A stretch of 64,000 nucleotides of DNA from Sediminibacterium roseum (GTDB taxonomy: Bacteria; Bacteroidota; Bacteroidia; Chitinophagales; Chitinophagaceae). The notes under the pieces were generated by a model that worked only from the letters and a program-made list of their open reading frames with translations, was not told the origin of the DNA and searched no databases. Shown here one piece after another: positions 28,708-37,264 of the stretch. The DNA lies in contig NZ_JAACJS010000015.1 of NCBI RefSeq assembly GCF_009939005.1, forward strand, positions 436,325 through 500,324. The letters are read 5' to 3'. Both the position numbers and the translations under genes were made by a program. Within the stretch, counting starts at the first letter, position 1. Each line of letters starts with the position of its first letter.

Positions 28708-31143
28708 ATGAGGAAATATGCCTGTCTTTTAATGGCTTCACTCCTGTCCGCCTTCAGCATCGCCGGCGCCCAGCAACTGGATTCCATGATGAACAGGATT
28801 GCCCGGCATTTCGCACCTGAAAAGATCCATATCCATTTCGATAAAAGCATTTACAACCGCGGTGAAACCATCTGGTACAAAGCCTACATTCTCCAGGGCC
28901 GCGATTCCCTCCCCGCCAGCACGAACGTTTACCTAGAGTGGTACGATGGCGATGGAAAACCCCTGTTACGCACCGCCGCCCCTGTTTTGTTTTCTTCGTC
29001 TGCGGGATCGTTTGACATTCCCGCTGATTACAATTTCCCGTCTTTACAGGTAAAAGCTTTTACAAAATGGATGCTGAACGATGATCCCGCTTTTGCTTAC
29101 CAGCGCGATATTGCCGTCAATATCCCCTCCATCAAAACAGCCCGGCCGCCGGCAGATGGTACCGCCGTATCCGTTTTTCCCGAAGGCGGGTTCCTCGTGC
29201 AGGGCTTGCGCAGCCGCGTGGCTTTTAAGGCAAACAACAGGTCGGGCGCGCCCGTTTTTGTGTATGGCGTGCTCACCGACAACAACAACAATACCCTCGA
29301 CTCGCTCCAGGTTCAGCATGATGGCATGGGAAGTTTTTTTCTCGAGCCCGTGCCGGGACAGACCTACCGCCTGAACTGGGTGGATGAATACGGAACAGCC
29401 GGGAGCACAACATTACCTGCGGCGAAAACACAGGGGGCTCAACTTGCAGTCACAAGGATCAAAGACAAAGCCATGTTCCGCGTGGAGCGTACTGAAGTGG
29501 TTGCGGAGCATTTTAAAAAGATGACGATGCTCGTTCACATGAATGGTGTGGGCCTATACCAGGTGGAGATCAACCTGTCGGATAAAACAGTACTCAATGC
29601 CGCTGTGCCCATACACGACCTGCCACCCGGATTGCTTCAATTCACTTTGTTTACTTCAGACTGGCTTCCCGCCGCGGAGCGTGTTCTATTCCTCAACAAC
29701 CCAACCTATTCGCTTGCGGCAGAACTTTCTGCGCCGGTGGTGAATACGGCAAAAAAAGGGGAAAACAGCCTCGAGATCTTTGTTCCAGATACATCGTTCA
29801 CAAATATGTCGCTCTCGGTAACAGACGCCGGGCTTGACCTTCCCGCGGAACACTCTATTTTTTCGGACCTGTTGCTGTCGGGTGAGATCAAGGGAAGAAT
29901 CTACAACCCCGCTTATTATTTTTCAAGCGGCGCCGACAGCGTGGCCGCGCATCTCGATCTTGTGATGCTCACCAATGGCTGGCGGCGGTTTGATTGGGAA
30001 AAGATCAAAGCCGGTGTTGCTCCCAAAACCGAACATCCCGCAGAAACGGGGTTCATGAAAATGAACGGAACGGTGTATGGCACCAGGAGAAACAGCGCAC
30101 CGGTGGAATTAAACCTGATCGTGGTACACAAGGACAGCAGCCGGCAATTCTTTTCCGTTCCCGTTACAAACAATGGCAGGTTTGAACAACCGCTCGTTTT
30201 TTTTGATACCGCAACTGTTTTCTACAGCGTAAACAACAACAAGGCACTTTCAGAAAAAATTGAATTGAAACTGGACAACGGGCTCTTGCAACTTCCTGCG
30301 AAAAACATTTCACCATGGAAAGGTTCCGGCTTTACGGTAAAGAACAGGCCGCTTGCCAAACAAATGCTCGACCGTTTGCTGCAGGAACAGGAACTGCTGA
30401 ACAAGCTTCTCGCAGAAACCACATTAAAAGACGTAACGGTAACCACCCGTAAAAAAACACGCGAAGAAATACTGAACGAAAAATATGCAAGTGGCTTTTT
30501 CAACGGAAGCCCGTCGCGAAAGGATTATACGTATGATCTCACCGATCCGGCCAAACCAACGGTTGCGATCAACGTGCTGGAGTATTTACAGGGTAAAATT
30601 CCCGGGCTCACAATACGGTATATCAGCGGGCTCAATTACAGCATCGACTGGCGTGGATACCTTCCGGAGTTTTACCTGAATGAAAACAAAATCGATCTTT
30701 CAACACTCGTTGATATACCCGTTGCCAGCCTCGCAATGATCAAGGCCTTCGCTCCCCCGTTCGTGTTTGCTTCGGGTGGCGGGCGAGGAGGAGCGATCGC
30801 GGTGTATACAAGAAGGGGAACCGATACCCAATTGCCCGATCCCAAAGGACTCGCGAGTGTTTTGCTGCCGGGTTATACCAGGTTCAGGGAGTTTTACAGC
30901 CCGGTGTACGACAAGCAGCCGGACGACCTCCCGAAAGCAGATAACCGCACAACCCTGTACTGGAACCCGAATCTCTTTAGCAATGCGACACAACAACGCA
31001 TACTGGTAGACTTCTATAACAATGATTTCACACAATCTTTTAATGTGGTGCTGGAAGGGATCTGCGCAAATGGAAAATTGATACGCGTTGTGAAAAAGAT
31101 CGGCGGCGCTCAACAACGTACCGAAAACGGCAAAAATTATTGA
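28708..31143 (+). CDS. Large exported protein with MG2-like N-terminus and TonB-plug-like C-terminus
   Basis: Exported protein of 811 residues with a Sec signal ending at about residue 21 (SIAGAQ). Residues 38-60 (PEKIHIHFDKSIYNRGETIW) match the MG2 strand of alpha-2-macroglobulin-like proteins. The middle is a run of beta-sandwich-like segments. From about 610 to 715 there is a region resembling the plug of TonB-dependent receptors (INVLEYLQGKIPGL, then AVYTRRG), but no beta-barrel follows: the protein ends about 90 residues later. Bacteroidota encode many such MG2-plus-plug proteins of unknown role, probably periplasmic or at the outer membrane. It is the only plus-strand gene in the inserted block, and 55 bp separate its end from the convergent lipoprotein gene. 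Confidence 0.75.
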   Translation: MRKYACLLMASLLSAFSIAGAQQLDSMMNRIARHFAPEKIHIHFDKSIYNRGETIWYKAYILQGRDSLPASTNVYLEWYDGDGKPLLRTAAPVLFSSSAGSFDIPADYNFPSLQVKAFTKWMLNDDPAFAYQRDIAVNIPSIKTARPPADGTAVSVFPEGGFLVQGLRSRVAFKANNRSGAPVFVYGVLTDNNNNTLDSLQVQHDGMGSFFLEPVPGQTYRLNWVDEYGTAGSTTLPAAKTQGAQLAVTRIKDKAMFRVERTEVVAEHFKKMTMLVHMNGVGLYQVEINLSDKTVLNAAVPIHDLPPGLLQFTLFTSDWLPAAERVLFLNNPTYSLAAELSAPVVNTAKKGENSLEIFVPDTSFTNMSLSVTDAGLDLPAEHSIFSDLLLSGEIKGRIYNPAYYFSSGADSVAAHLDLVMLTNGWRRFDWEKIKAGVAPKTEHPAETGFMKMNGTVYGTRRNSAPVELNLIVVHKDSSRQFFSVPVTNNGRFEQPLVFFDTATVFYSVNNNKALSEKIELKLDNGLLQLPAKNISPWKGSGFTVKNRPLAKQMLDRLLQEQELLNKLLAETTLKDVTVTTRKKTREEILNEKYASGFFNGSPSRKDYTYDLTDPAKPTVAINVLEYLQGKIPGLTIRYISGLNYSIDWRGYLPEFYLNENKIDLSTLVDIPVASLAMIKAFAPPFVFASGGGRGGAIAVYTRRGTDTQLPDPKGLASVLLPGYTRFREFYSPVYDKQPDDLPKADNRTTLYWNPNLFSNATQQRILVDFYNNDFTQSFNVVLEGICANGKLIRVVKKIGGAQQRTENGKNY

Positions 31144-31198
31144 TTGGTTATTTTTTGAAGGTACAATGCCTTTTACCTCGCCGGATTCAGTAGGGCTG

Positions 31199-31633
31199 CT
31201 ACCTGATTAAAAGTTCCCAAGTGGCATTGTCTTTTTTCTTAAATAAAGTATCAAGGTCTTTTTGTTCATACACATGAACATTCCCTTTTGTGGTTATCGT
31301 TATCCGTTCAATTGTTTCATGATTAGGAACAACACCGGCGCCTCCTTTGGTATTATCTACCTGCAGGATTTTATCCGCTTCGAGCAAATATTTTGTAATA
31401 AGACCAGAAGAATCAAACATATAAGGCACGCCTGCCTGTTCATTGATATGCTGTATCGACAACCGTATTTTTTCTCTATCAGCGCGAAAAACACTATCGA
31501 AAAAATACCTGCCGAATTGAATCTCTACTCTTACCGCAACACCCGAACTATTCTTGATATTCGACACGACCGAATAATCCATTGCACATTTACAAAGACA
31601 AAAAATACAAAGAATCAATGTCCACTTCTTCAT
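31199..31633 (-). CDS. Small predicted lipoprotein, possible immunity partner of the upstream zincin
   Basis: A 144-residue protein with a hydrophobic start and a Cys-rich lipobox region (CLCKC, Cys14 or Cys16). The rest is beta-rich (VRVEIQFGRYFFDS; TIERITITTKGNVHVYE) and ends in WELLIR. It begins 8 bp after the HEYGH zincin gene on the same strand, the position where immunity genes usually sit relative to effectors; that role is inference. The plan resembles the lipoprotein at 27340-27753. No enzymatic motif is seen. Confidence 0.6.
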   Translation of the reverse strand: MKKWTLILCIFCLCKCAMDYSVVSNIKNSSGVAVRVEIQFGRYFFDSVFRADREKIRLSIQHINEQAGVPYMFDSSGLITKYLLEADKILQVDNTKGGAGVVPNHETIERITITTKGNVHVYEQKDLDTLFKKKDNATWELLIR

Positions 31634-31641
31634 GAACAGAT

Positions 31642-32445
31642 TTATTTGGGATAATAAGTACTAAGTGCAATCGCAGATGTTGGTCCAAAGAAAAGCACAG
31701 ATGTTCGATTGGCAGCAACTTCTGTCCAAAAAAACCGATGTTGATTCCGGTGTAAAGTTGCGGATTTCAAACTGGCCGGAACAAGCTTCGTATAATAATC
31801 AAAAAATCCGACAGCAAGAGTCTGAAGATAATGACCGTATTCATGCTCCATATCTTCGATGCCATTATTTGATGTACTCAGATGTATTCCCCCATTATGG
31901 GTCGTTACACCTGCCCCCGTCTGCACGCCCATATCAGTGATGGTAGCTCCCGGAAATTTAACCTGTGTACCATTAGAGGCATATGTAAAAACAGCATATT
32001 TGTTCCCGTTATCGTCTGTATAATTCTGCACGGTTCCATCTTTGTATTGATACGGAGCACCGTTTTTCCGGTAGCCATCTGCGTCCCGTGCCCTATGGAA
32101 AGGATACACGTTCTTTGAACAGGTATTGGAGGCTAATAAATTCCTGAAAGACAAAAACTGATTTTGAGGATAACCTTTAGCTAAAGAGGACTTTGCGGAC
32201 GGAGGATTACATATACTATCATGCACATTGAGGATAAGTAGATCCTTCGTCGCACTGTTTTGATTGACAATTGCAACAAAAGCTATTTCTCCAAAACCAT
32301 CCAACGCCCATTTCACCATATTGTCGGCTCGTACTTTGTCTTCGCCATCCGTCGTCTTTTCTCCAAAAGGTTTAGTCCCCATTTTTGCATCCGAGCCATT
32401 GACTGAAACAACAATACGCACAACTGAATTTTTTTTCATGGACAT
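31642..32445 (-). CDS. HEYGH zincin-like protein, possible toxin/effector
   Basis: A 267-residue protein with a zinc-metallopeptidase motif EHEYGHYLQ (His201, Glu202, His205). A candidate third ligand, Glu242 in FFWTEVAANRTS, lies downstream. The order HE-x-GH-x-x-Q, a 'Y....PAS' helix, then W-T-E-x-x-A-N is what I know from zincin domains at the C-termini of Rhs-type toxins in Bacteroidota. Here it is a free-standing gene with no signal peptide and an N-terminal region (1-150) I cannot assign. It lies 7 bp after the Tai4-like gene and 8 bp before a small lipoprotein gene. A second effector/immunity pair next to Tae4/Tai4 is the simplest reading; a housekeeping protease is less likely. Confidence 0.6.
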   Translation of the reverse strand: MSMKKNSVVRIVVSVNGSDAKMGTKPFGEKTTDGEDKVRADNMVKWALDGFGEIAFVAIVNQNSATKDLLILNVHDSICNPPSAKSSLAKGYPQNQFLSFRNLLASNTCSKNVYPFHRARDADGYRKNGAPYQYKDGTVQNYTDDNGNKYAVFTYASNGTQVKFPGATITDMGVQTGAGVTTHNGGIHLSTSNNGIEDMEHEYGHYLQTLAVGFFDYYTKLVPASLKSATLHRNQHRFFWTEVAANRTSVLFFGPTSAIALSTYYPK

Positions 32446-32452
32446 TAATAGA

Positions 32453-32827
32453 TCACTCTTTCACGCGCTTGTTATCCATCTTTTTCGCCAATGAATCGAG
32501 AGACCTGCTTTTAAAAAATTTAAAACACTCAAAAAAAGCGGCTTTTTTACCCTCATGATCGGCGATGACCGAAGGTTGAATTTTCCTGGCGTATGTCTTT
32601 GAAAACACGTCGATCTCATCGTAAACGTCAAGATCATACCGAGAAACATCTCGGTAAACCGTCCTGCTTATGTCATTCGAGAAAAGCCCATCTGCGGATG
32701 CGTACTCCACGCATTTGCAGAGAGCATATTCTTTTAACAATGTTCTACTTTCGGCGTTACGGATGGTTTTACATGCTATTGACAGCAGCAGGGATGCTAG
32801 GAAAAAAAACAGTTTGATTGTTTTCAT
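32453..32827 (-). CDS. Tai4-like immunity lipoprotein
   Basis: A 124-residue protein starting at the ATG at 32827 (a longer frame from 32878 would overlap the effector gene and has no signal). It has a signal with lipobox LLSIAC (Cys19), so it should sit in the periplasm or at the outer membrane, where it could neutralise a peptidoglycan amidase. The mature part is all-helical with a Cys-x-Cys (37, 39; ALCKCVEYA) and another Cys at 101 (ECFKFF), a pattern I associate with the Tai4 family. It follows the Tae4-like gene by 7 bp, the expected effector-immunity order. Similarity is modest, so the name rests partly on context. Confidence 0.65.
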   Translation of the reverse strand: MKTIKLFFFLASLLLSIACKTIRNAESRTLLKEYALCKCVEYASADGLFSNDISRTVYRDVSRYDLDVYDEIDVFSKTYARKIQPSVIADHEGKKAAFFECFKFFKSRSLDSLAKKMDNKRVKE

Positions 32828-32834
32828 GCAATAT

Positions 32835-33815
32835 TTATTGAGGGAGTTTCCAGATAAAAACATCGCTCGCTGCAGCAAAATAATTGTGTTGGCCTATGCA
32901 GTCCATTCCTCCCCATAAAGTGGCATGTCCGGATGCACCGAAATTTGTAGCTGAAGTTGGTTTCATAATATAAATGCCCCTGTTCTGCGTTCCGATCAGT
33001 TGATTCTGAAAGTTAGTTCCGTTGGGCGCTCCATCGGCAGAAGTTTTGTGAATATCAGGAGGCCCAAATGTTTTAACAAGCCAGTTTTTTAGATGCGACG
33101 CCAACAAAAAATAATTTTTGCTGTCCGAACCCGTACGTGTCTGCCCGGGGATCGCGGGAATAATAATGCCGGCATAATTTAGGGCGCGAGAGACCCTTAA
33201 GGCGCAGGCGTTAGAAATATTTCCCTGGTTAAACATGGTCTCAACCTGTCCCCCTATCAACGCGCATACTCCAGCAACGGGCATATCATTGCCATTTGCA
33301 TCTTTTGGATATGCGTTAAATACAGCCGTCCAATTCGGTTTGGCTTGCGGCTGGTAAACCGTATTGGGGTCGAAAGTGTTGTCATCCCACCATGCATTTT
33401 CAGGATCATTATCCGAAGCGTTGGCTTCTTGTTCATCCGCTACTCCTTGGGGAGGTTGATAAGGCAGAGTGGTAGGGGCCCAACCAGATACAGGTGAATC
33501 CGGGCATAGAACACCATCTTTTCTTACTTGCCCATTGACCGGTGCCGAAGGTTTTGAAGCCTGCCATGGCGACTCTTCGCAAGGAACTGGTGGATTTGGG
33601 TCAGGCCCAGTATTATTGTTTCCACCACCGCTTGATCCGCCACCAACTTGACCTGGATTGCTCCCGTAACCGGATCCGTCCCCCCAGCTTGTTCCTCCGC
33701 CCAATGCTGGAATCCATAAATCCCAACAGAGTGTTGCAATTAGCTTGCATTTGTCCCGGTCACAATTTCCATAGTCACAGTTTGCAGTGTAAACGCCACA
33801 AAATCCGGGCGGCAT
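32835..33815 (-). CDS. Tae4-like peptidoglycan amidase effector
   Basis: The C-terminal half (about 155-326) matches the Tae4 family of type VI secretion amidases, which cut the bond between D-Glu and mDAP in peptidoglycan. The catalytic Cys is C204 in NACALRVSRALNYAG and the catalytic His is H297 in ASGHATLWGG. The N-terminal 150 residues are unusual: a Cys-rich start (six Cys in the first 30 residues), then Gly/Asn/Pro-rich linkers. It could be a delivery region; no T6SS genes are in view. The start is uncertain: an ATG 28 bases upstream at 33843 is one frame off because of a seven-A run (see findings). The Tai4-like gene follows 7 bp later. Confidence 0.78.
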   Translation of the reverse strand: MPPGFCGVYTANCDYGNCDRDKCKLIATLCWDLWIPALGGGTSWGDGSGYGSNPGQVGGGSSGGGNNNTGPDPNPPVPCEESPWQASKPSAPVNGQVRKDGVLCPDSPVSGWAPTTLPYQPPQGVADEQEANASDNDPENAWWDDNTFDPNTVYQPQAKPNWTAVFNAYPKDANGNDMPVAGVCALIGGQVETMFNQGNISNACALRVSRALNYAGIIIPAIPGQTRTGSDSKNYFLLASHLKNWLVKTFGPPDIHKTSADGAPNGTNFQNQLIGTQNRGIYIMKPTSATNFGASGHATLWGGMDCIGQHNYFAAASDVFIWKLPQ

Positions 33816-33976
33816 TCGGGGAGTGATGCCTTTTTTTGCACATCGTTAAGCTACATGTATTTTTTTAATATAAAAATTAAACGTAAATATTTCCTACCCT
33901 TTCATAAAACAAATGCCACCGGTAGCGATGGCATTGTTAATACAATTAATTAAACAAACTATATTTTAGATTGACC

Positions 33977-34450
33977 TTACAGAACCAGGATGCTCTTTGC
34001 CTGAATCACGATTTCCTTTTTAGGCTCTGTGATCTTTGCAATTTCTTCTTTCGATTTACCGCCATCTTCAGCGAGGTGACGAAGTTGTTCTACGGTAGAC
34101 ACTCTTTCTTCTGCCGTTCCATCGATCACGATCTGTTTGCCGCTGAGGATAACCGGAACGAAAAATTTATGGTCTTTCATACGAACCGTTGTGGCGCCAT
34201 CGGCGGTTTTTACCTTGATCCAGCAGCCCATTTCCTGGCAAACCTCTGTAACGGTTCCTTTGATCTTAACATCCACTTTACCTGTTTTGCCTTTCATATC
34301 GGCGATCATCTGTTCAACCGGAACAGCATTGTCTGCCGTAACACCCGGGGCGCCGAACGTTGCGCCTTTGTCTGCCGCTACTTTTGGTGGCTGTGCATTT
34401 GCCGCGAAACCGGCGAAAGTAACTGCTGCGAGAAGGAGGATCTTTTTCAT
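33977..34450 (-). CDS. Exported DUF4920-type protein
   Basis: A 157-residue protein from the ATG at 34450, where a clear Sec signal begins (MKKILLLAAVTFAGFAANAQ). The mature part has an OB-like beta pattern: KVDVKIKGTVTEVCQEMGCW, then IKVKTADGATTVRMKDHKFFVPVILSGK. The TVTEVCQEMGCW signature is characteristic of the DUF4920 group in Bacteroidota, exported proteins of unknown function. The two Cys (VCQEMGC) could form a disulphide or bind a metal. It follows the nusG terminator (34517-34545). The last 35 residues are a charged helix. Confidence 0.75.
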   Translation of the reverse strand: MKKILLLAAVTFAGFAANAQPPKVAADKGATFGAPGVTADNAVPVEQMIADMKGKTGKVDVKIKGTVTEVCQEMGCWIKVKTADGATTVRMKDHKFFVPVILSGKQIVIDGTAEERVSTVEQLRHLAEDGGKSKEEIAKITEPKKEIVIQAKSILVL

Positions 34451-34516
34451 AAAGTTTTTTTTTGAACGGCTGCGGCTTCCGGGCCCTGGCCATTGTTTAT
34501 TGTTGTGGTAAAAATA

Positions 34517-34545
34517 AAAGGTCATCTGCAAAACAGCTGACCTTT
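34517..34545 (-). terminator. Intrinsic terminator of nusG
   Basis: Stem aaaggtca (34517-34524) with tgaccttt (34538-34545), followed on the minus strand by TATTTTTACC. It lies about 37 bp past the nusG stop and ends the tuf-secE-nusG transcript before the inserted block. Confidence 0.75.
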
Positions 34546-34581
34546 CGTGTAAAAATTTGCAATATTCTAAAAAAAAGCGAC

Positions 34582-35190
34582 TTAGCTGATTTTCTCCACC
34601 TGCATATAACTCAGCTCCACCGGGGTTGAACGTCCGAAGATCTTCACGGTTACCTTGAGTTTCTTTTTCTCGTCGTTCACGTCTTCGATCACGCCATTGA
34701 AATCGTTGAAAGGCCCTTCGATGATCTTGATGGTTTCTCCCACGATGAATGGTTCGCTCATGGTTACGCCCTGGTCGTTCATCTCGTCTACCTTACCCAG
34801 CATTTTGTTTACTTCGCTTTTGCGGAGGGAGATGATGTTGCCTTTTGAGCCTTTGCCATCGGTGAGGAAGTGCATTACGTTGCTGATGTTGCTGATGTGC
34901 TGAACAATATCGTCGTTCAGTTTGCCATCCAGCACTTCCATCATTACATAACCCGGGAAATAGTTTTTCTCGCGCATCACTTTTTTACCGTTCTGCACTT
35001 TGTACACTTTTTCCATTGGAAGGAAGATCTGTTTGATGATCTCCTGCCAACCGCTGCGGATGATGTCTTTATCGAGGTATTCTTTTACTTTACGCTCCTT
35101 ACCGCTCACCACGCGAAGCACATACCATTTGGTTTCCGCCTGTGGCGCAGCACTTTCAACACCTGCTGATTCTACAACTTGCTCGTCCAT
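34582..35190 (-). CDS. nusG: Transcription termination/antitermination factor NusG
   Basis: RNA-polymerase-binding elongation factor of 202 residues. The NGN domain (about 20-125) has [19 protein letters not shown] and the FPGYVMMEV motif; the C-terminal KOW domain carries [20 protein letters not shown]. Residues 1-19 are a short acidic extension ([10 protein letters not shown]...). It follows secE by 7 bp, the usual pairing. In most bacteria rplK would come next, but here a terminator and about 7 kb of other genes intervene. Confidence 0.98.
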   Translation of the reverse strand: MDEQVVESAGVESAAPQAETKWYVLRVVSGKERKVKEYLDKDIIRSGWQEIIKQIFLPMEKVYKVQNGKKVMREKNYFPGYVMMEVLDGKLNDDIVQHISNISNVMHFLTDGKGSKGNIISLRKSEVNKMLGKVDEMNDQGVTMSEPFIVGETIKIIEGPFNDFNGVIEDVNDEKKKLKVTVKIFGRSTPVELSYMQVEKIS

Positions 35191-35197
35191 GCTGTGT

Positions 35198-35392
35198 TTA
35201 CTTGAATAATGAATAAATCAGCTTTAACAACTGGCTGCTTCCGAAATCCATCAATGCCACCATTGCTGTAATGATAACAGTTGCCACCAGTACGATCACT
35301 GTGCTCTGTTGTAACTGCGACCATGAAGGCCAGGTTACTTTCGTCATCAGCTCGTGGTAGCTCTCTTTGAAATAAGTTGCGATCTTGTTCAT
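35198..35392 (-). CDS. secE: Preprotein translocase subunit SecE
   Basis: Single-membrane-span subunit of the SecYEG channel, 64 residues. The amphipathic surface helix (YFKESYHELMTKVTWPSWSQ) precedes one hydrophobic segment (about 31-55). The ATG at 35392 is chosen; a GTG at 35410 would add six residues (TKTKK) and overlap a REP-like palindrome. The 5' region is unusual: it consists of a tandem array of palindromes reaching back to tRNA-Trp, so the mRNA between the tRNA and secE should fold into many hairpins. Confidence 0.97.
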   Translation of the reverse strand: MNKIATYFKESYHELMTKVTWPSWSQLQQSTVIVLVATVIITAMVALMDFGSSQLLKLIYSLFK

Positions 35393-35405
35393 TTTTTTTG
35401 TTTTA

Positions 35406-35649
35406 GTCACCGAAGCTTCAGCGAAGGTGACTAGCCCATCTTCGCTGAGGCCTGGTGAAGGATGTTCACCTTCGCTGAAGCTTGGTGAACGTGGTCCACC
35501 TTTGCTGGAGCTTCGGTGGACGGGGTCCGCCTTTGCTGAAGCTTCGGTGAACGGAGCCCACCTTCGCTGAAGCTTCGGTGGACGGAGCCCACCTTCGCTG
35601 AAGCTTGGTGAACGGTGCCCACCTTCGCTGACGCTTCGGTGGACGGAGC
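35406..35649. repeat. Tandem array of about eight REP-like palindromes
   Basis: About 31-32-bp units, each an imperfect palindrome around the core ccttcgctgaagcttcgg, flanked by arms such as gtccacc / ggtggac or gttcacc / ggtgaac. The better-preserved units start near 35464, 35494, 35525, 35557, 35588 and 35618. The first (35406-35431) is inverted and lies 14 bp before the secE start. Arms covary between units (cc-gg, tc-ga), which suggests hairpin structure is kept. Reading frames across it give only repetitive peptides and are not genes. Confidence 0.85.
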
Positions 35650-35720
35650 ACGGGCACTAGGATTCGAACCCAGATCGAAGGTTTTGGAGACCTTAATACT
35701 AACCGTTGTACGATGCCCGT
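35649..35720 (-). tRNA. tRNA-Trp (CCA)
   Basis: Acceptor stem ACGGGCA / TGCCCGT, D arm, the T-arm GGTTCGAATCC and an anticodon loop CTCCAAA with anticodon CCA. Discriminator base is G. Located between tuf and secE, a common place for tRNA-Trp in Bacteroidota. The palindrome array starts immediately after its 3' end. Confidence 0.95.
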
Positions 35721-35823
35721 AGAAAACTAAAAGCTATCCCTTTTACGGAACAGCTTTTAGAAGTTATGTCGCAAATGTATGGAATTTACATTTACTAAAA
35801 GCTAAAAGCTTACAGCTAGCAGC

Positions 35824-37011
35824 TTATTTTACAATTTCAGTAACCTGGCCGGCACCTACTGTACGTCCACCTTCGCGGATCGCGAATTTCAGACCTTTCT
35901 CCATCGCAATTGGCTGGATCAGTTTTACAGAAAGACCGATGTTGTCGCCAGGCATTACCATTTCTGTTCCTGCAGGCAAAGTAACTTCACCAGTTACATC
36001 TGTAGTACGGAAATAGAACTGTGGACGGTATTTGTTGAAGAATGGCGTGTGACGTCCACCTTCTTCTTTGCTCAATACATACACCTCACCTTTGAACTCG
36101 GTGTGTGGAGTGATTGAACCTGGTTTACAGATTACCATACCGCGACGGATATCTTTTTTCTCGATACCACGCAACAGGAGACCTGCGTTATCACCAGCCT
36201 GACCTTCGTCAAGCAATTTTTTGAACATCTCAACACCTGTACATGTAGAAGACAGTGGAGCTTCCATCAGACCAACGATCTCAACCGGCTCACCAACTTT
36301 GATGATACCACGCTCGATACGGCCTGTAGCAACTGTACCACGACCTGTGATAGAGAATACATCTTCCACAGACATCAGGAACGCCATATCAACCGGGCGC
36401 GGAGGCAGTGGGATGTAGGTATCAACAGCATCCATCAGTTCATCGATCTTACCAACCCATTTTGGATCTTCAGCCAATGCACCTGTAGCAGAACCCTGGA
36501 TGATCGGTGTGTTGTCACCATCAAATCCATAAGAGCTCAACAATTCGCGGATCTCCATTTCAACGAGTTCCAGCAGTTCAGGATCGTCAACAAGGTCAAC
36601 CTTGTTCATGAATACAACGATCTTAGGTACACCTACCTGGCGGGCAAGAAGGATGTGCTCTTTGGTTTGTGGCATCGGACCATCAGTCGCAGCAACAACC
36701 AGGATAGCGCCGTCCATCTGGGCAGCACCGGTAATCATATTTTTCACATAGTCGGCGTGACCTGGACAGTCAACGTGCGCATAGTGACGGTTTGCAGTTT
36801 GGTATTCTACGTGTGCAGTATTGATTGTGATACCACGCTCTTTTTCTTCAGGCGCACCATCGATCTCATCATACTTCTTTGCACTCGCCAGACCTTTTTT
36901 CGATAAAATCGTGGTAATGGCGGCTGTCAGGGTTGTTTTACCGTGGTCAACGTGACCAATGGTACCAACGTTTACGTGAGGTTTTTCCCTCTTAAAGGTC
37001 TCTTTAGACAT
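35824..37011 (-). CDS. tuf: Elongation factor Tu
   Basis: GTPase of 395 residues that brings aminoacyl-tRNA to the ribosome. The P-loop [43 protein letters not shown] and the domain II/III motifs ([13 protein letters not shown]; the [13 protein letters not shown] stretch) are all standard. It lies between tRNA-Thr(GGT) and tRNA-Trp on the same strand, so its transcript probably starts at the promoter before the four tRNA genes (38080-38109) and is cut by tRNA processing. Confidence 0.99.
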   Translation of the reverse strand: MSKETFKREKPHVNVGTIGHVDHGKTTLTAAITTILSKKGLASAKKYDEIDGAPEEKERGITINTAHVEYQTANRHYAHVDCPGHADYVKNMITGAAQMDGAILVVAATDGPMPQTKEHILLARQVGVPKIVVFMNKVDLVDDPELLELVEMEIRELLSSYGFDGDNTPIIQGSATGALAEDPKWVGKIDELMDAVDTYIPLPPRPVDMAFLMSVEDVFSITGRGTVATGRIERGIIKVGEPVEIVGLMEAPLSSTCTGVEMFKKLLDEGQAGDNAGLLLRGIEKKDIRRGMVICKPGSITPHTEFKGEVYVLSKEEGGRHTPFFNKYRPQFYFRTTDVTGEVTLPAGTEMVMPGDNIGLSVKLIQPIAMEKGLKFAIREGGRTVGAGQVTEIVK

Positions 37012-37111
37012 TTTTATCGGTTTTTAGTTGTGTTTAAAAAATTAGGGCCTTGCAGCCGGTTTAAAACTATTTTTTCCCTTTCGGGATCTTGCGCACGGTT
37101 TCTTCTGTTAG

Positions 37112-37183
37112 AGCCGTCAATGGGAATCGAACCCATGACCTCTTCCCTACCAAGGAAGTGCTCTACCCCTGAGCTACGACGGC
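37112..37183 (-). tRNA. tRNA-Thr (GGT)
   Basis: Acceptor stem GCCGTCG / TGACGGC (one G-T pair), T-arm GGGTTCGATTCCC, anticodon stem CTTCC / GGAAG with loop TTGGTAA, anticodon GGT. Lies about 100 bp upstream of tuf. Confidence 0.95.
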
Positions 37184-37264
37184 TTTTGTGAGTCAGGAGG
37201 TTGGAGTCGGAAACCTGGAGTAAGGATTACCCAGACCTCTGACTCCAGACTTCTAACTGAACAG

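Noticed and set aside
35431..35622. Open frames through the palindrome array before secE
   Set aside because: The peptides are repeats of the same short words produced by the DNA repeats; not genes.
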